From contig NZ_QGLF01000003.1 of the NCBI RefSeq assembly GCF_003173055.1, positions 310,001-374,000 of the forward strand: DNA of 64,000 nucleotides, read 5' to 3'. Positions 17,339-26,821 of this stretch are shown here, piece after piece. Under the pieces are notes generated by a model, which did not search any database, was not told the origin of the DNA, and saw nothing but the letters and a program-made list of their open reading frames with translations. The DNA comes from Zavarzinia compransoris (GTDB taxonomy: Bacteria > Pseudomonadota > Alphaproteobacteria > Zavarziniales > Zavarziniaceae). The position numbers and the translations under genes are program-made. Position 1 is the first letter of the stretch. Every line of letters begins with the position of its first letter.

Positions 17339-18085
17339 CTATTCGATCGGGCTGGAGGGATCTCTGTCGCGGGCGAGATAGCGTTCGCCGCCGTCGACCG
17401 CGATCACCTGCCCGGTGACCTGGCGCGCCCCGGCCAGGAAGACGACGGCGCCGGCGATATCCTCGGGCCCGAGGCCGGGGCCGAGGGGCAGTTTGCCCTT
17501 TTCGGCGGCGAAGCGGTCGGCGTCCTGGAATGGGCTGATCAGGGTCAGGCCGGGGGCGACGCCGTTCACCCGGATACGCGGCGCGTAATAGCGCGCGGCA
17601 AGGTCGGTGACCGTCGCCAGCGCCGCCTTGCCCAGGGTATAGGACAGGAAATCCGGATGCGGCCAGGCGAGCTTGGCGTCCAGCACATTGACCACGGCGC
17701 CCCGCCCGAGCGTGCGGTCCAGCGCCTGGATCAGCAGGAGGGGCGCGAGGGCATTCACCGTCATATGGCGGTTGAAGCCGGCGGGCGTCAGGCTGGCGAA
17801 ATCGTCGGGTTCGAAGCGCGAGGCATTGTTGACCACGAGGTCGATGTCGGGCCGGCGCCGGAACAGGGCGTCGGCGGCGGCGGCCAGGGCCTCCGGCCGG
17901 TCGAGATCGAGGGCGACCAGTTCGACCCGGGCGCCGAGCGCCGCCAGCCGCGCGACCACGGCGGGATCGACGGTGGCGGTATCGCGGGTCTGCAGCACCA
18001 GATCGTAACCGGCGGCGGCAAGCCCTGCGGCGATGGCCCCGCCGATGCGCCGCGTGCCGCCTGTAATGAATGCGGTTCCTGCCAT
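17339..18085 (-). CDS. FolM/PTR1-like short-chain dehydrogenase (pteridine reductase type)
   Basis: A 248-aa SDR. The cofactor loop is TGGTRRIGGAIAAGLAAAGY and the NN motif is VVNNASRFEPDDF. The active site reads VLDAKLAWPHPDFLSYTLGK: the Tyr and Lys are present, but the usual catalytic Ser position is taken by Asp, as in pteridine reductase PTR1 and the FolM dihydromonapterin reductase. The Arg after the glycine loop favours NADPH. I therefore call it FolM-like; a pterin substrate is inferred from this pattern. The start ATG at 18085 gives the standard N-terminus. Confidence 0.8.
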   Translation of the reverse strand: MAGTAFITGGTRRIGGAIAAGLAAAGYDLVLQTRDTATVDPAVVARLAALGARVELVALDLDRPEALAAAADALFRRRPDIDLVVNNASRFEPDDFASLTPAGFNRHMTVNALAPLLLIQALDRTLGRGAVVNVLDAKLAWPHPDFLSYTLGKAALATVTDLAARYYAPRIRVNGVAPGLTLISPFQDADRFAAEKGKLPLGPGLGPEDIAGAVVFLAGARQVTGQVIAVDGGERYLARDRDPSSPIE

Positions 18086-18150
18086 GAGCCGTCGTCCTCT
18101 CCCCGGGTCCATTCTTCCTAAAGCGTCGCGGCCGGTTGCGCCACGGTGTT

Positions 18151-18178
18151 TGTATCGGGCGGCAAATCGGCTATGATC
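18151..18178 (+). promoter_or_regulatory. Candidate sigma-70-type promoter for the zinc-ribbon gene
   Basis: TTGTAT (18151-18156) and TATGAT (18173-18178) are separated by 16 bases and lie about 54 bases before the ATG at 18232. Confidence 0.5.
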
Positions 18179-18231
18179 GCCGGCGATTGGCCGTCTGGCC
18201 GTCACCGATCATGATCCCGGGGGGATGAGAC

Positions 18232-18474
18232 ATGTCCGAACTGACCATCAAGCGCGGCACCAAGGTTGACGCTGCCGACGCCGCCAGCATCGACAAGAGC
18301 AAGCTCGGCATCCTGCTGGCCAAGCCGCCGCAGAACGAGACCGAAGGCCAGGCCGCCTACAGCGGCTACACCCAGTGCCCGTGGTGCGGCCATGTCGGCT
18401 GGACCGTCGGCCTCGACACCAACTACTATGTGAACATCGTCTGCGGCGCCTGCGGCGGTTACTTCCGCGCCTGA
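18232..18474 (+). CDS. Conserved zinc-ribbon miniprotein of unknown function
   Basis: An 80-aa protein with two Cys pairs: QCPWCGHVGW (Cys49, Cys52) and VCGACGGYFRA (Cys70, Cys73). This is a zinc-ribbon spacing. The N-terminal half is charged (TIKRGTKVDAADAASIDKSK). No signal peptide or membrane segment is present, so it should be cytoplasmic. It forms its own unit: a candidate promoter lies upstream and a strong intrinsic terminator begins 20 bases after the stop, with a GGGGGGA ribosome-binding site. I do not recognise a named family; a nucleic-acid or protein-binding role is a guess. Confidence 0.85.
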   Translation: MSELTIKRGTKVDAADAASIDKSKLGILLAKPPQNETEGQAAYSGYTQCPWCGHVGWTVGLDTNYYVNIVCGACGGYFRA

Positions 18475-18494
18475 TCCCGCGATTTCGGAGAAAA

Positions 18495-18527
18495 GGGTGG
18501 CTGCCGGCCGGCAGCCACCCTTTTTTT
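18495..18527 (+). terminator. Intrinsic terminator after the zinc-ribbon gene
   Basis: GGGTGGCTGCCGG pairs perfectly with CCGGCAGCCACCC, forming a long GC stem at 18495-18520, followed by seven T residues. Confidence 0.93.
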
Positions 18528-18642
18528 GTTCATCTGCCGCCCGGCCGGCCGGTGCAGAAACAGGCCCGGGGGCGACAGTATCGCCGGGGCGGTGAATCAT
18601 CGTATCGTCGGCGCGACGCCGGGCATCGATGCCGTTCCGGCG

Positions 18643-18650
18643 AAGGAGGA
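18643..18650 (+). promoter_or_regulatory. Ribosome-binding site fixing a TTG start
   Basis: AAGGAGGA lies 6 bases before TTG at 18657. It identifies the start of the entericidin gene, which has no ATG in a sensible place. Confidence 0.8.
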
Positions 18651-18656
18651 GCCGCC

Positions 18657-18800
18657 TTGAAGACACTCGGTCTTGCCCTGATTCTCGGGCTCGTCGCCCT
18701 GACCGCCGCCTGCAACACGATCGAAGGCGCCGGCCGCGACATCAAGAACACCGGCGACGCGATTTCCGATACCGCGCGCGACGTGAAGGAAAAGCTCTGA
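18657..18800 (+). CDS. ecnB: Entericidin-family small lipoprotein
   Basis: A 47-aa lipoprotein starting at TTG. The signal sequence LGLALILGLVALTAAC ends in a lipobox (LTAAC, lipidated Cys19), and the mature peptide NTIEGAGRDIKNTGDAISDT matches the entericidin A/B pattern. Entericidins are tiny membrane lipoproteins, EcnB a toxin and EcnA an antidote in E. coli. A single copy, as here, is frequent in alphaproteobacteria, where it is often tied to the general stress response. I see no clear EcfG-type promoter. Confidence 0.9.
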   Translation: MKTLGLALILGLVALTAACNTIEGAGRDIKNTGDAISDTARDVKEKL

Positions 18801-18836
18801 CAGGGAAAAGGGGCGCCCGGCGGGGCGCCCCTTCGC

Positions 18837-21800
18837 TCATTCCGCCGGCTGGTGGCCGGCTGCGGCCGGCGCCTTGGCCGGGCGCTGGAACATCTTGCGG
18901 ATCATGACGAAGAAGACCGGCACGAAGAAGATGCCGAGCACGGTCGCCGCGATCATGCCGCCCATCACGCCGGTGCCGATGGCGTTCTGCCCGCCCGAGC
19001 CGGCGCCGCTGGCCAGCACCAGGGGCAGCACGCCCAGGATGAAGGCGAGCGAGGTCATCAGGATCGGGCGCAGGCGCAGGCGCACGGCTTCGAGGGTCGC
19101 CGCCACCAGTTCCTTGCCCTGTTCCTGCTGTTCCTTGGCGAATTCGACGATCAGGATCGCATTCTTCGCGGCGAGGCCGACCGTGGTCAGCAGCCCGACC
19201 TGGAAGAAGATGTCGTTGGAGAGGCCGCGGGTGACCGCCGCCAGCACCGCCCCGATGACGCCGAGCGGCACCACCATGATCACCGAGAAGGGGATCGACC
19301 AGCTTTCGTAAAGGGCGGCGAGGCAGAGGAAGACGACCAGGATCGAGATCGCATAGAGCGCCGGCGCCTGATCGCCGGATGCCCGTTCCTGGTCCGACAG
19401 GCCGGTCCATTCATAGCCGACGCCGGCCGGCAGCTTGGCGATCAATTCCTCCATCGCCGTCATGGCATCGCCGGACGACAGGCCGGGCGCCGCCGAGCCC
19501 TGGATCGAGAAGGACGGCATGCCGTTGTAGCGCTCCAGCCGGGCCGGGCCATAGTCCCAGCGCGCCGAGGCGAAGGCGGAGAAGGGCACCATGTCGCCGC
19601 TGGCGTTGCGCACGTGCCAGCGGTTCAGATCCTCGGGCGACATGCGGTAGGGCGCGTCGGCCTGGACATAGACTTTCTTGATGCGGCCCCGGTCGACGAA
19701 ATCATTGACATAGGTGCCGCCCCAGGCGGTGGCCAGGGTCGCATTGATGTCGGCGATCGAAATCCCGAGCGAGGCGGCGCGCACCTGGTCGATCTCGACC
19801 CGGTATTGCGGCTCGTCCTCCTGGCCGTTGGGGCGGACGCCCATCAGCCGGGGATCCTGCGACGCCATGCCGAGCAGCATGTTGCGCGCGTCGAGGAACT
19901 TGGCATGGCCGAGGCCGCCGAGATCCTGAAGCTGGAGATCGAAGCCGGAGGCATTGCCAAGCTCGATCACCGCCGGCGGCGCGAAGGCGAAGACCATGGC
20001 ATCGCGCAGCGCCATGAAGGCACCCATGGCCTGGCCGGCCACCGCCTGCACCGCAAGGTCGGGGCGCTGGCGCACCGCCCAGTCGCGCAGCCCGACGAAG
20101 CCGAGCGCCACGTTCTGGCCGTTGCCGCCGAAGCTGAAGCCCTGGACGGTGAAGATCGAATTGACCGCCTCGCCCTGGGTTTCGAGGAAGTGCTTCTCGA
20201 CTTCCTTCACCACTTCCATGGTGCGTTCCTGGGTCGAGCCCACGGGCAATTGCGCCTGGGTGAACAGGATGCCCTGGTCCTCGTCCGGCAGGAACGAGGT
20301 CGGCAGCCGCACGAACAGGAAGCCGAGGGCGACGATCAGGGCGATATAGACCACCATGACATGGGGCACCCGGCGCAGCAGGCCGCCCACGCTGCGTTCG
20401 TAGCCGCGGCTGGCCTTGTCGAAGCCGCGGTTGAACCAGCCGAAGGCGCCCTTCTGCTTGTCCTCATGGCTCTTGGCATGGGGTTTCAGCAGGGTGGCGC
20501 AGAGGGCCGGGGTCAGCACCAGGGCGACCAGGACCGACAGCACCATGGCGGAAACGATGGTGACCGAGAACTGCCGGTAGATGACGCCGGCCGAGCCCGA
20601 GAAGAAGGCCATGGGCACGAAGACGGCGGACAGCACCAGGGCGATGCCGACCAGGGCGCCGGTGATCTGCGACATGGATTTCCGCGTCGCCTCGCGCGGG
20701 GGCAGGCCTTCCTCGCTCATCACCCGCTCGACGTTCTCGACCACGACGATGGCATCGTCGACCAGAAGGCCGATCGCCAGCACCATGGCGAACATGGTCA
20801 GCACGTTGATCGAATAGCCGAGGGTGAAGAGCACGGCGAAGGTGCCGAGCAGCACGACCGGCACCGCGATCGTCGGGATGATGGTGGCGCGGAAATTCTG
20901 CAGGAAGACATACATGACGACGAAGACGAGGATGATCGCCTCGATCAGCGTCTTCACCACTTCCTCGATCGAGATCTTCACGAAGGGCGTGGTGTCGTAA
21001 GGGTAGACGGCATGGGCCCCTTGCGGGAAGAAGGCGCCGAGTTCGGCCATCTTGGCCTTCACCAGGTCGGCGGTGGCCAGCGCATTGGCGCCCGCCGCCA
21101 GCTTCAGGCCGATGCCGGCCGCCGGCACGCCGTTGTAGCGGGCGATGACGTCATAGCTTTCGCTGCCGATCTCGATGCGGGCGACGTCGCCGAGGGTCAC
21201 CTGGGAACCGTCGGTGCCGCCCTTCAGCAGGATCTTGCTGAATTGCTCGGGCGTGCGCAGCAGGGTCTGGGCGACGATGGTGGCGTTCAGCTGCTGGCCC
21301 GGCGCCGGCGGCGTGCCGCCCAACTGCCCGGCCGAAACCTGGATGTTCTGCGATTGGATGGCGCCCAGCACGTCCGCGGTGGTGAGGCCGAAGGCGTTCA
21401 GCTTGCCCGGGTCCAGCCAGACGCGCATGGAATATTGCGACCCGAAGACCTGGATGTCGCCGACACCGTCGACCCGGCTCAGGGGATCGACCAGGCTGGA
21501 GCCGATGTAATCGGCAAGGTCGGTCTGCGACAGGCCGCTGTCGCCGGCGACGAGGCCGATCACCATCAGGAAGTTGTCGGTCGCCTTGGCGACGACGACG
21601 CCCATCTGCTGCACCGACTGGGGCAGGCTGGGGGTCGCCAGCGATAGTTTGTTCTGGACCTGGACCTGGGCGATATCGGGGTCCGTGCCCGGGTTGAAGG
21701 TCAGGGTGATGATCGACAGGCCCGACGACGACGAGGTCGAGGCCATGTAGCGCAGGTTGTCGATCCCCTTCATCTTCTGCTCGATCACCTGGGTGACCGA

Positions 21801-21977
21801 GTCTTCCAAGGCCTGGGCCGAGGCGCCGGGATAGGTGGCGGTGATGGAGATCGTGGTCGGGGCGATCGCCGGATATTGCGAGATGGGCAGGCCGAGAATG
21901 GCCATCGCCCCCGCCATCATGATGACGATGGCGATCACCCAGGCAAAGATCGGGCGGTCGATGAAGAAATTGGCCAT
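18837..21977 (-). CDS. RND multidrug efflux transporter, inner-membrane pump (AcrB/MexB type)
   Basis: A 1046-aa HAE1-family RND transporter that exports drugs or other amphiphiles by proton antiport. It begins [20 protein letters not shown], the canonical first membrane helix. The proton-relay Asp pair is in [19 protein letters not shown] (about residue 405), and the partner Lys is in [15 protein letters not shown] in the tenth helix. The PC1 region has [20 protein letters not shown]. Length is normal. The gene follows its membrane fusion protein with 14 bases between them. No TolC-type outer-membrane gene is in the window. Confidence 0.96.
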   Translation of the reverse strand: MANFFIDRPIFAWVIAIVIMMAGAMAILGLPISQYPAIAPTTISITATYPGASAQALEDSVTQVIEQKMKGIDNLRYMASTSSSSGLSIITLTFNPGTDPDIAQVQVQNKLSLATPSLPQSVQQMGVVVAKATDNFLMVIGLVAGDSGLSQTDLADYIGSSLVDPLSRVDGVGDIQVFGSQYSMRVWLDPGKLNAFGLTTADVLGAIQSQNIQVSAGQLGGTPPAPGQQLNATIVAQTLLRTPEQFSKILLKGGTDGSQVTLGDVARIEIGSESYDVIARYNGVPAAGIGLKLAAGANALATADLVKAKMAELGAFFPQGAHAVYPYDTTPFVKISIEEVVKTLIEAIILVFVVMYVFLQNFRATIIPTIAVPVVLLGTFAVLFTLGYSINVLTMFAMVLAIGLLVDDAIVVVENVERVMSEEGLPPREATRKSMSQITGALVGIALVLSAVFVPMAFFSGSAGVIYRQFSVTIVSAMVLSVLVALVLTPALCATLLKPHAKSHEDKQKGAFGWFNRGFDKASRGYERSVGGLLRRVPHVMVVYIALIVALGFLFVRLPTSFLPDEDQGILFTQAQLPVGSTQERTMEVVKEVEKHFLETQGEAVNSIFTVQGFSFGGNGQNVALGFVGLRDWAVRQRPDLAVQAVAGQAMGAFMALRDAMVFAFAPPAVIELGNASGFDLQLQDLGGLGHAKFLDARNMLLGMASQDPRLMGVRPNGQEDEPQYRVEIDQVRAASLGISIADINATLATAWGGTYVNDFVDRGRIKKVYVQADAPYRMSPEDLNRWHVRNASGDMVPFSAFASARWDYGPARLERYNGMPSFSIQGSAAPGLSSGDAMTAMEELIAKLPAGVGYEWTGLSDQERASGDQAPALYAISILVVFLCLAALYESWSIPFSVIMVVPLGVIGAVLAAVTRGLSNDIFFQVGLLTTVGLAAKNAILIVEFAKEQQEQGKELVAATLEAVRLRLRPILMTSLAFILGVLPLVLASGAGSGGQNAIGTGVMGGMIAATVLGIFFVPVFFVMIRKMFQRPAKAPAAAGHQPAE

Positions 21978-21991
21978 GACGCGACCTCGCT

Positions 21992-23176
21992 TTACTGCGC
22001 CGGGGGCGCGTCGGCGGCAGCGGCCGTGGCGCCCTCGACGGGCTTCACCGGCATGCCGGGCTGGATGCGCTGCAAGCCGTCGATGATCACCTTGTCGCCG
22101 GCCGCAATGCCTTCGGTCACCAGCCAGGCGTCGCCGACGGCGCGGTCGGCGGTCACCTTGCGCGCCTCGACTTCGCCCTTGGCGTTGACCACCATGGCGA
22201 CGCCGTCGCCGGTCGGGCTGCGGGTGATGCCGCGCTGGGGCACCAGCAGGCCCTTGTCGTCGACGCCGACCTGGACGGTGGCGCGCACGAACATGCCCGG
22301 CAGCAACTGTTCCTTCGGGTTGGGGAAGAGCGAGCGCAGGGTCACCGTGCCGGTGCTGGTCGAAACCACGCCCTCGGCCAGCTTCATCTCGCCTTCCTGG
22401 TCATAGGCGGAACCGTCTTCCAGGATCAGGCGCACCTTGGCGCTGCCCGGCTCGACGTCCGACAGCGCGCCGCGGGCCATGTCGGCCTTGAGGCGCAGCA
22501 GTTCGGCGCTCGACTGGTTCACGTCGACATAGATCGGGTCCATCTGGTGGACGATGGCCAGCGCCTCCTGCTGGTCGAAGCGGACCAGCGCCCCTTGCGA
22601 CACGGAGGCGAGGCCGATGCGCCCGGCGATGGGCGAGACGATCAGGGTGCGGCCGAGATCGACCTGGGCGGCGGCAAGGCTGGCCTTGGCCGAGGCGACC
22701 TCCGCCTCCGCCTGCTTCCGCGTGGCGACCGCATCGTCATAGGACTGGCGGCTGGTGGCGCTCGTGCGCACCAGTTCGGCATAGCGCCGCTCGTTCAGGC
22801 GGGCGATCTCGAGGCCGGCCTCGGCCCGGGCGACCGCGGCGGTGGCGGCATCGGCCGTCGCCTTATAGGGCGCGGGATCGATCTGGAACAAGGGATCGCC
22901 CGGTTTCACCAGGGCCCCTTGCGTGAACAGCACATCGGTGATCAGCCCGCTGACCTGCGGCCGGATCTCGGCCCGGCGCACCGGAATCACCCGGCCCGAC
23001 AGGGTCGAGGTCAGGTCCACCCGCTGCGGCGTGATGGTGACCACGCCGACCTCGACCGGGCCCATGGGCGGCATGCCGCCGCCCTGCTGCTGCTGCTGGT
23101 CGCAGCCGGCAAGAAAAAGAGAACCTGCAACGGCCAGCGCGGTGGCGGCCGAAAGGACACGCTTATTGAAAGGCAT
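21992..23176 (-). CDS. RND efflux periplasmic adaptor (membrane fusion protein)
   Basis: A 394-aa adaptor of the AcrA/MexA type that links the RND pump to an outer-membrane channel. The N-terminus has a lipoprotein signal, SLFLAGC, with Cys at about residue 24. The first lipoyl half-motif is [23 protein letters not shown] and the second [17 protein letters not shown]. An alpha-hairpin lies between them. It ends in a Pro/Ala tail. The start ATG at 23176 gives the normal signal. It is divergent from the tetR gene with an operator between them. Confidence 0.95.
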   Translation of the reverse strand: MPFNKRVLSAATALAVAGSLFLAGCDQQQQQGGGMPPMGPVEVGVVTITPQRVDLTSTLSGRVIPVRRAEIRPQVSGLITDVLFTQGALVKPGDPLFQIDPAPYKATADAATAAVARAEAGLEIARLNERRYAELVRTSATSRQSYDDAVATRKQAEAEVASAKASLAAAQVDLGRTLIVSPIAGRIGLASVSQGALVRFDQQEALAIVHQMDPIYVDVNQSSAELLRLKADMARGALSDVEPGSAKVRLILEDGSAYDQEGEMKLAEGVVSTSTGTVTLRSLFPNPKEQLLPGMFVRATVQVGVDDKGLLVPQRGITRSPTGDGVAMVVNAKGEVEARKVTADRAVGDAWLVTEGIAAGDKVIIDGLQRIQPGMPVKPVEGATAAAADAPPAQ

Positions 23177-23285
23177 GCGGCACCTGTACAACCCGATCGT
23201 GACAGGGCCTGCGCCCCGCCGTAGTTCCCTCCGCCGTGGTCCCCCCTGACGCTTTTTATGTCGTCGCCTTACCGGCAGCGTTGTA

Positions 23286-23305
23286 TAGAATGAATGTTCA
23301 TTCTA
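23286..23305. promoter_or_regulatory. Palindromic operator, probable TetR/AcrR-type site
   Basis: TAGAATGAATGTTCATTCTA is a palindrome with 9 of 10 positions matching in each half. It lies between the divergent efflux and tetR-family genes. The natural reading is that the neighbouring regulator binds here and represses the pump operon, its own gene, or both. Confidence 0.8.
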
Positions 23306-23375
23306 ACTTGAAGTCAAGGTCGGATTTGCAGTCGCCGCCGATCGGTGGATCGGCGGCGCGCTCCAAGGGGCAGGC

Positions 23376-23981
23376 ATGGTACCAAGCGACAACAGTGCCG
23401 ACAGCAAGGCGGAATCCCGCCGCCGCCAGATCATCGAGGCGGCGATGCGCTGTTTCCGGCGCAACGGCTTTCATTCCACCTCCATGGCGGCCCTCGCCAA
23501 GGAGGCGGGGATGAGCGTCGGCCACATCTATCACTATTTCGAGAACAAGGAGGCGATCATCGCCGCCTTCATCGAAGACGATCTCCAGGAATTCCGCGAG
23601 GCGATGGAGCGGTTGCAGTCGGCCGGCGGCTCCTTCGTCGACGCCATGGTCGAGCAGGCGGATTTCGGCTTCGACGACATGTGCGACCCCGACTATGCCG
23701 GGCTTTTCCTCGAGATTTCGGTCGAAGCCTCGCGCAATCCGAAGGTGGCGGCCCTGGTCGCCGAATCGGACCGCTGCATGCGGGAAACCCTGGCCCAGAT
23801 GATTGCCGCCGACTGCGGCTGCACCGACCCGGGCACCGCCGACAGGCTGATGGGCCGGGTGGAAATGATCGCGGCCCTGTACGAGGGCCTGACCATCAGG
23901 GCGATTCGCAACCCGTCGCTGGACCGGGAGGCGATGCTCGACGCCATGCGCCTGACCATCGCCCGCCTGCTGTCACCCTAG
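23376..23981 (+). CDS. TetR/AcrR-family regulator of the efflux pump
   Basis: A 201-aa TetR-family repressor. The N-terminal helix-turn-helix is clear: RRRQIIEAAMRCFRRNGFHS, then MAALAKEAGMSVGHIYHYFE with NKEAIIAAFIEDDL. The C-terminal ligand domain is family-variable and has a Cys-containing patch (DCGCTDPG). It is divergent from the RND adaptor gene, and the palindrome at 23286-23305 is its probable operator. The 3' end overlaps the convergent ATPase gene by 3 bases. The inducing ligand cannot be deduced. Confidence 0.92.
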   Translation: MVPSDNSADSKAESRRRQIIEAAMRCFRRNGFHSTSMAALAKEAGMSVGHIYHYFENKEAIIAAFIEDDLQEFREAMERLQSAGGSFVDAMVEQADFGFDDMCDPDYAGLFLEISVEASRNPKVAALVAESDRCMRETLAQMIAADCGCTDPGTADRLMGRVEMIAALYEGLTIRAIRNPSLDREAMLDAMRLTIARLLSP

Positions 23982-25480
23982 CCTGCCGCCGCATCCGGGG
24001 CGTTGGCATCGCCCGGCGCGGTCTCGGCCCCGAGGTCGGGCACCGCGATCACCCGCTGGCCGCGGAAATCGGTGCGGGCGACGATCAGGCCGCATTCCTC
24101 GAGATAGGTGATCAGGCGCCGGGCCCGGCCCAGCGACTGGGTGCCATAGGCCCGGGCGATGGCGGCATCGCCGGGGCAGGGGCGGCCGGCGATCGCCGCC
24201 TGGGCGACCAGCAGGAAAATGCCCTGCAGGTCCTCGGACAGTTTCGCCGCCATCTCGATCGCCCGGGCCGAGGCCGAATCATCGCCCGAGCGGGGGTCGA
24301 TCCCCGCCCGCACCATGGCCAGCAGGCGGCGGAAGGCCGGCAGGTCCGGCGGCGCCCCGGTCAGGCGCCGGATCCGGCAGCGCACCAGAAAATCCTGGTA
24401 GAGCACGGCGACGGTGCGATAGGCGGCGTCCGGATCGGCCAGGATCGCGGCCATGATCTCCTGCCAGGCGGCTTTCCGCTCCTCGTCGCTCAGGCCGTCG
24501 TCCGGCTCCTCGACCGTGGGCGGCGGGCCCAGGCTGGCCGGGCGGCCGCGCGCCAGTTCCAGCATGATGTCGGCGGTGGGCGAGGGCAGGGGGGCCCGCG
24601 GCGCCGGGCGGAACACCGGCGGTTCGTCCGCGCCCGGCGTGAAGATCAGGTCGGCGGCATCGACCGGCGGCTGGTCCGGCAGGGGCACCAGGATCGGGCT
24701 GGTCGAGCGGCTGCTGGTGACGACCGCGCCGATGCGCAGCGGCAGCGGCATGCGCGACAGGGCGGGGCCGAGGGCGACGAAATGGCCGCGCGGCAGGTCG
24801 CGGAACATTTCCGCCTGGCGCCGGTCCATGCCGAGAAGATCGGCCGCGCGCTGCATGTCGATGTCGAGGAAGGTACGGCCCATCAGGAAGTTCGAGGCTT
24901 CGGCGGCGACATTCTTCGCCAGCTTGGCCAGGCGCTGGGTGGCGATCACCCCGGCCAGCCCGCGTTTCCGCCCGCGCGACATCAGGTTGGCCATGGCCCC
25001 CAGGGTCAGTTTCCGCGCCTCGTCGGAGACGTCGCCGGCGGCGGCGGGGGCGAAGAGCTGGGCCTCGTCCACCACCACCAGCATCGGGTACCAGAAATCG
25101 CGGTCGGCATCGAACAGCCCGCCCAGGAAGGCGGCGGCGCAGCGCATCTGGGCCTCGGCATCCAGCCCCTCGAGGCTGAGCACGACCGAGACCCGGTGCT
25201 GGCGGGCGCGGGCGGCGATCCGGGTCAGGTCGTCCTCGCTGCGCGTCGCCTCGACCACGACATGGCCGTATCGGTCGGCCAGGGTGACGAAATCGCCCTC
25301 CGGGTCGATCACCGCCTGCTGGACATGGGGCGCGCTCTGTTCCAGCAGCCGGCGCAGCAGGTGGGATTTGCCCGAGCCCGAATTGCCCTGCACCAGCAGG
25401 CGGGTCGCCAGCAATTCCTCAAGATCGAGCATCGCGGGCGATCCACTCGCCTGCTGGCCCATCTCGATACCGACCTTCAT
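23978..25480 (-). CDS. HerA/DUF87-type ATPase
   Basis: A 500-aa P-loop ATPase of the HerA/FtsK clade (DUF87). The Walker A motif is GNSGSGKS (residues 32-39). Walker B is MLVVVDEAQLF, and an Arg-finger/sensor-like region is LMSRGRKRGLAGVIATQRLA. The C-terminal half includes a Pro/Gly-rich linker and a winged-helix-like segment (GDAAIARAYGTQSLGRARRLI). Archaeal HerA acts with the NurA nuclease, but no nuclease gene is adjacent. Stand-alone relatives are frequent in alphaproteobacteria, with unknown role. It is convergent with the tetR gene. Confidence 0.85.
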   Translation of the reverse strand: MKVGIEMGQQASGSPAMLDLEELLATRLLVQGNSGSGKSHLLRRLLEQSAPHVQQAVIDPEGDFVTLADRYGHVVVEATRSEDDLTRIAARARQHRVSVVLSLEGLDAEAQMRCAAAFLGGLFDADRDFWYPMLVVVDEAQLFAPAAAGDVSDEARKLTLGAMANLMSRGRKRGLAGVIATQRLAKLAKNVAAEASNFLMGRTFLDIDMQRAADLLGMDRRQAEMFRDLPRGHFVALGPALSRMPLPLRIGAVVTSSRSTSPILVPLPDQPPVDAADLIFTPGADEPPVFRPAPRAPLPSPTADIMLELARGRPASLGPPPTVEEPDDGLSDEERKAAWQEIMAAILADPDAAYRTVAVLYQDFLVRCRIRRLTGAPPDLPAFRRLLAMVRAGIDPRSGDDSASARAIEMAAKLSEDLQGIFLLVAQAAIAGRPCPGDAAIARAYGTQSLGRARRLITYLEECGLIVARTDFRGQRVIAVPDLGAETAPGDANAPDAAAG

Positions 25481-25633
25481 GCGCCACCGACTCCCGTCAC
25501 CGAATCAAGGCCCTCTCCTACCACGAAGCGGCGCCCCGGGGGGTGGCGAAACACTGGTCGGGTGACCTAGAAAATGCTTCACTCCGCCCCACGACGGAAC
25601 GATAAGGGGACATAACGACAAGGGGAGAGATTC

Positions 25634-26776
25634 ATGGCCCTCGACCGCGAGACCCGCGCCCAATTGCTGGAGACCCTGGCCCGCTTCGTCCGCGAGCGCC
25701 TGCGCCCCAACGAGGCGACAGTGGCGGACGACGACGCGGTCCCGGCCGACATCCTGGCGGAGATGCGCGATCTCGGCCTCTACGGCCTGTCGATCCCGGA
25801 GGAATACGGCGGCCTCGGCCTTGCCATGGCGGACGAGATCGAGGTGATGTTCACCTTCTGCCAGACCTCGCCGGCCTTCCGCTCCGCCTTCGGCACCAAT
25901 GTCGGCATCGGCGCCCAGGGCCTGATCATCGACGGCACGGCGGCGCAGAAGGAAAAATACCTGCCGCACCTGGCCAGCGGCGCCCTGACGTCCTCCTTCT
26001 GCCTGACCGAGCCGGAGGCGGGCTCGGACGCCGCCTCGCTGCGGACGACCGCCCGGCGCGACGGCGACCACTATGTCCTGAACGGCACCAAGCGCTATAT
26101 CACCAATGCGCCGACCGCCGGGATCTTCACCGTGATGGCCCGCACCAACCCCGAGATCAAGGGCGCCGGCGGGATTTCCGCCTTCGTGGTCGAGGCGGGC
26201 ACGCCCGGGGTGCGCATCGGCAAGCCGGAAAAGAAAATGGGCCAGCAGGGCGCCAAGATCGCCGACGTGATCTTCGAGGATGCCCGCGTGCCGGCGGAGA
26301 ATCTCATCGGCGGCGTCGAGGGCAAGGGCTTCAAGACCGCGATGAAAGTGCTCGACCGCGGGCGGCTGCATATTTCGTCGGTCTGCGTCGGGGTGGCGCT
26401 ACGCCTGCTCGAGGACAGTATCGCCTATGCCTCGGAGCGCCGGCAGTTCGGCCAGCGCATCGCCGATTTCCAATTGGTCCAGGCCATGCTCGCCGACTGC
26501 AAGACCGAAATCTATGCCGCCCAATGCATGGTGCGCGATGCCGCCCGGCGCTTCGACGCCGGCGAGAATGTCGCGACCGAGGCGGCCTGCTGCAAGTATT
26601 TCGCCTCCGAAATGGTCGGCCGGGTGGCGGACCGGGCGGTGCAGATCTTCGGCGGCGCCGGCTATGTCGCCGATTACGGCATCGAGCGCTTCTACCGCGA
26701 CGTCCGCATCTTCCGCATCTACGAGGGCACCAGCCAGATCCAGCAGATGGTGATCGCCCGCAGCCTGACGCGGTAA
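25634..26776 (+). CDS. Acyl-CoA dehydrogenase
   Basis: A 380-aa flavoprotein of the acyl-CoA dehydrogenase family, which desaturates acyl-CoA thioesters and passes electrons to ETF. The family signature FCLTEPEAGSDAASL (about residues 122-136) and the C-terminal DVRIFRIYEGTSQIQQMVIAR are intact, including the catalytic-base Glu in YEGTS. Length matches the short- and branched-chain subclass. The substrate chain length is not determinable. It is the first gene after the divergent ATPase gene; the next gene starts 45 bases later. A GGGGAGAG ribosome-binding site precedes the ATG. Confidence 0.93.
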   Translation: MALDRETRAQLLETLARFVRERLRPNEATVADDDAVPADILAEMRDLGLYGLSIPEEYGGLGLAMADEIEVMFTFCQTSPAFRSAFGTNVGIGAQGLIIDGTAAQKEKYLPHLASGALTSSFCLTEPEAGSDAASLRTTARRDGDHYVLNGTKRYITNAPTAGIFTVMARTNPEIKGAGGISAFVVEAGTPGVRIGKPEKKMGQQGAKIADVIFEDARVPAENLIGGVEGKGFKTAMKVLDRGRLHISSVCVGVALRLLEDSIAYASERRQFGQRIADFQLVQAMLADCKTEIYAAQCMVRDAARRFDAGENVATEAACCKYFASEMVGRVADRAVQIFGGAGYVADYGIERFYRDVRIFRIYEGTSQIQQMVIARSLTR

Positions 26777-26821
26777 AAGCGGGTTACACTGTTCTCCCGC
26801 CCGCCCGAAGGGGAGACGACG

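Noticed and set aside
23978-25480. HerA-type ATPase as part of a defence system
   Set aside because: Partner NurA, SIR2 or DUF4297 genes are absent; neighbours are tetR/efflux and acyl-CoA dehydrogenase.
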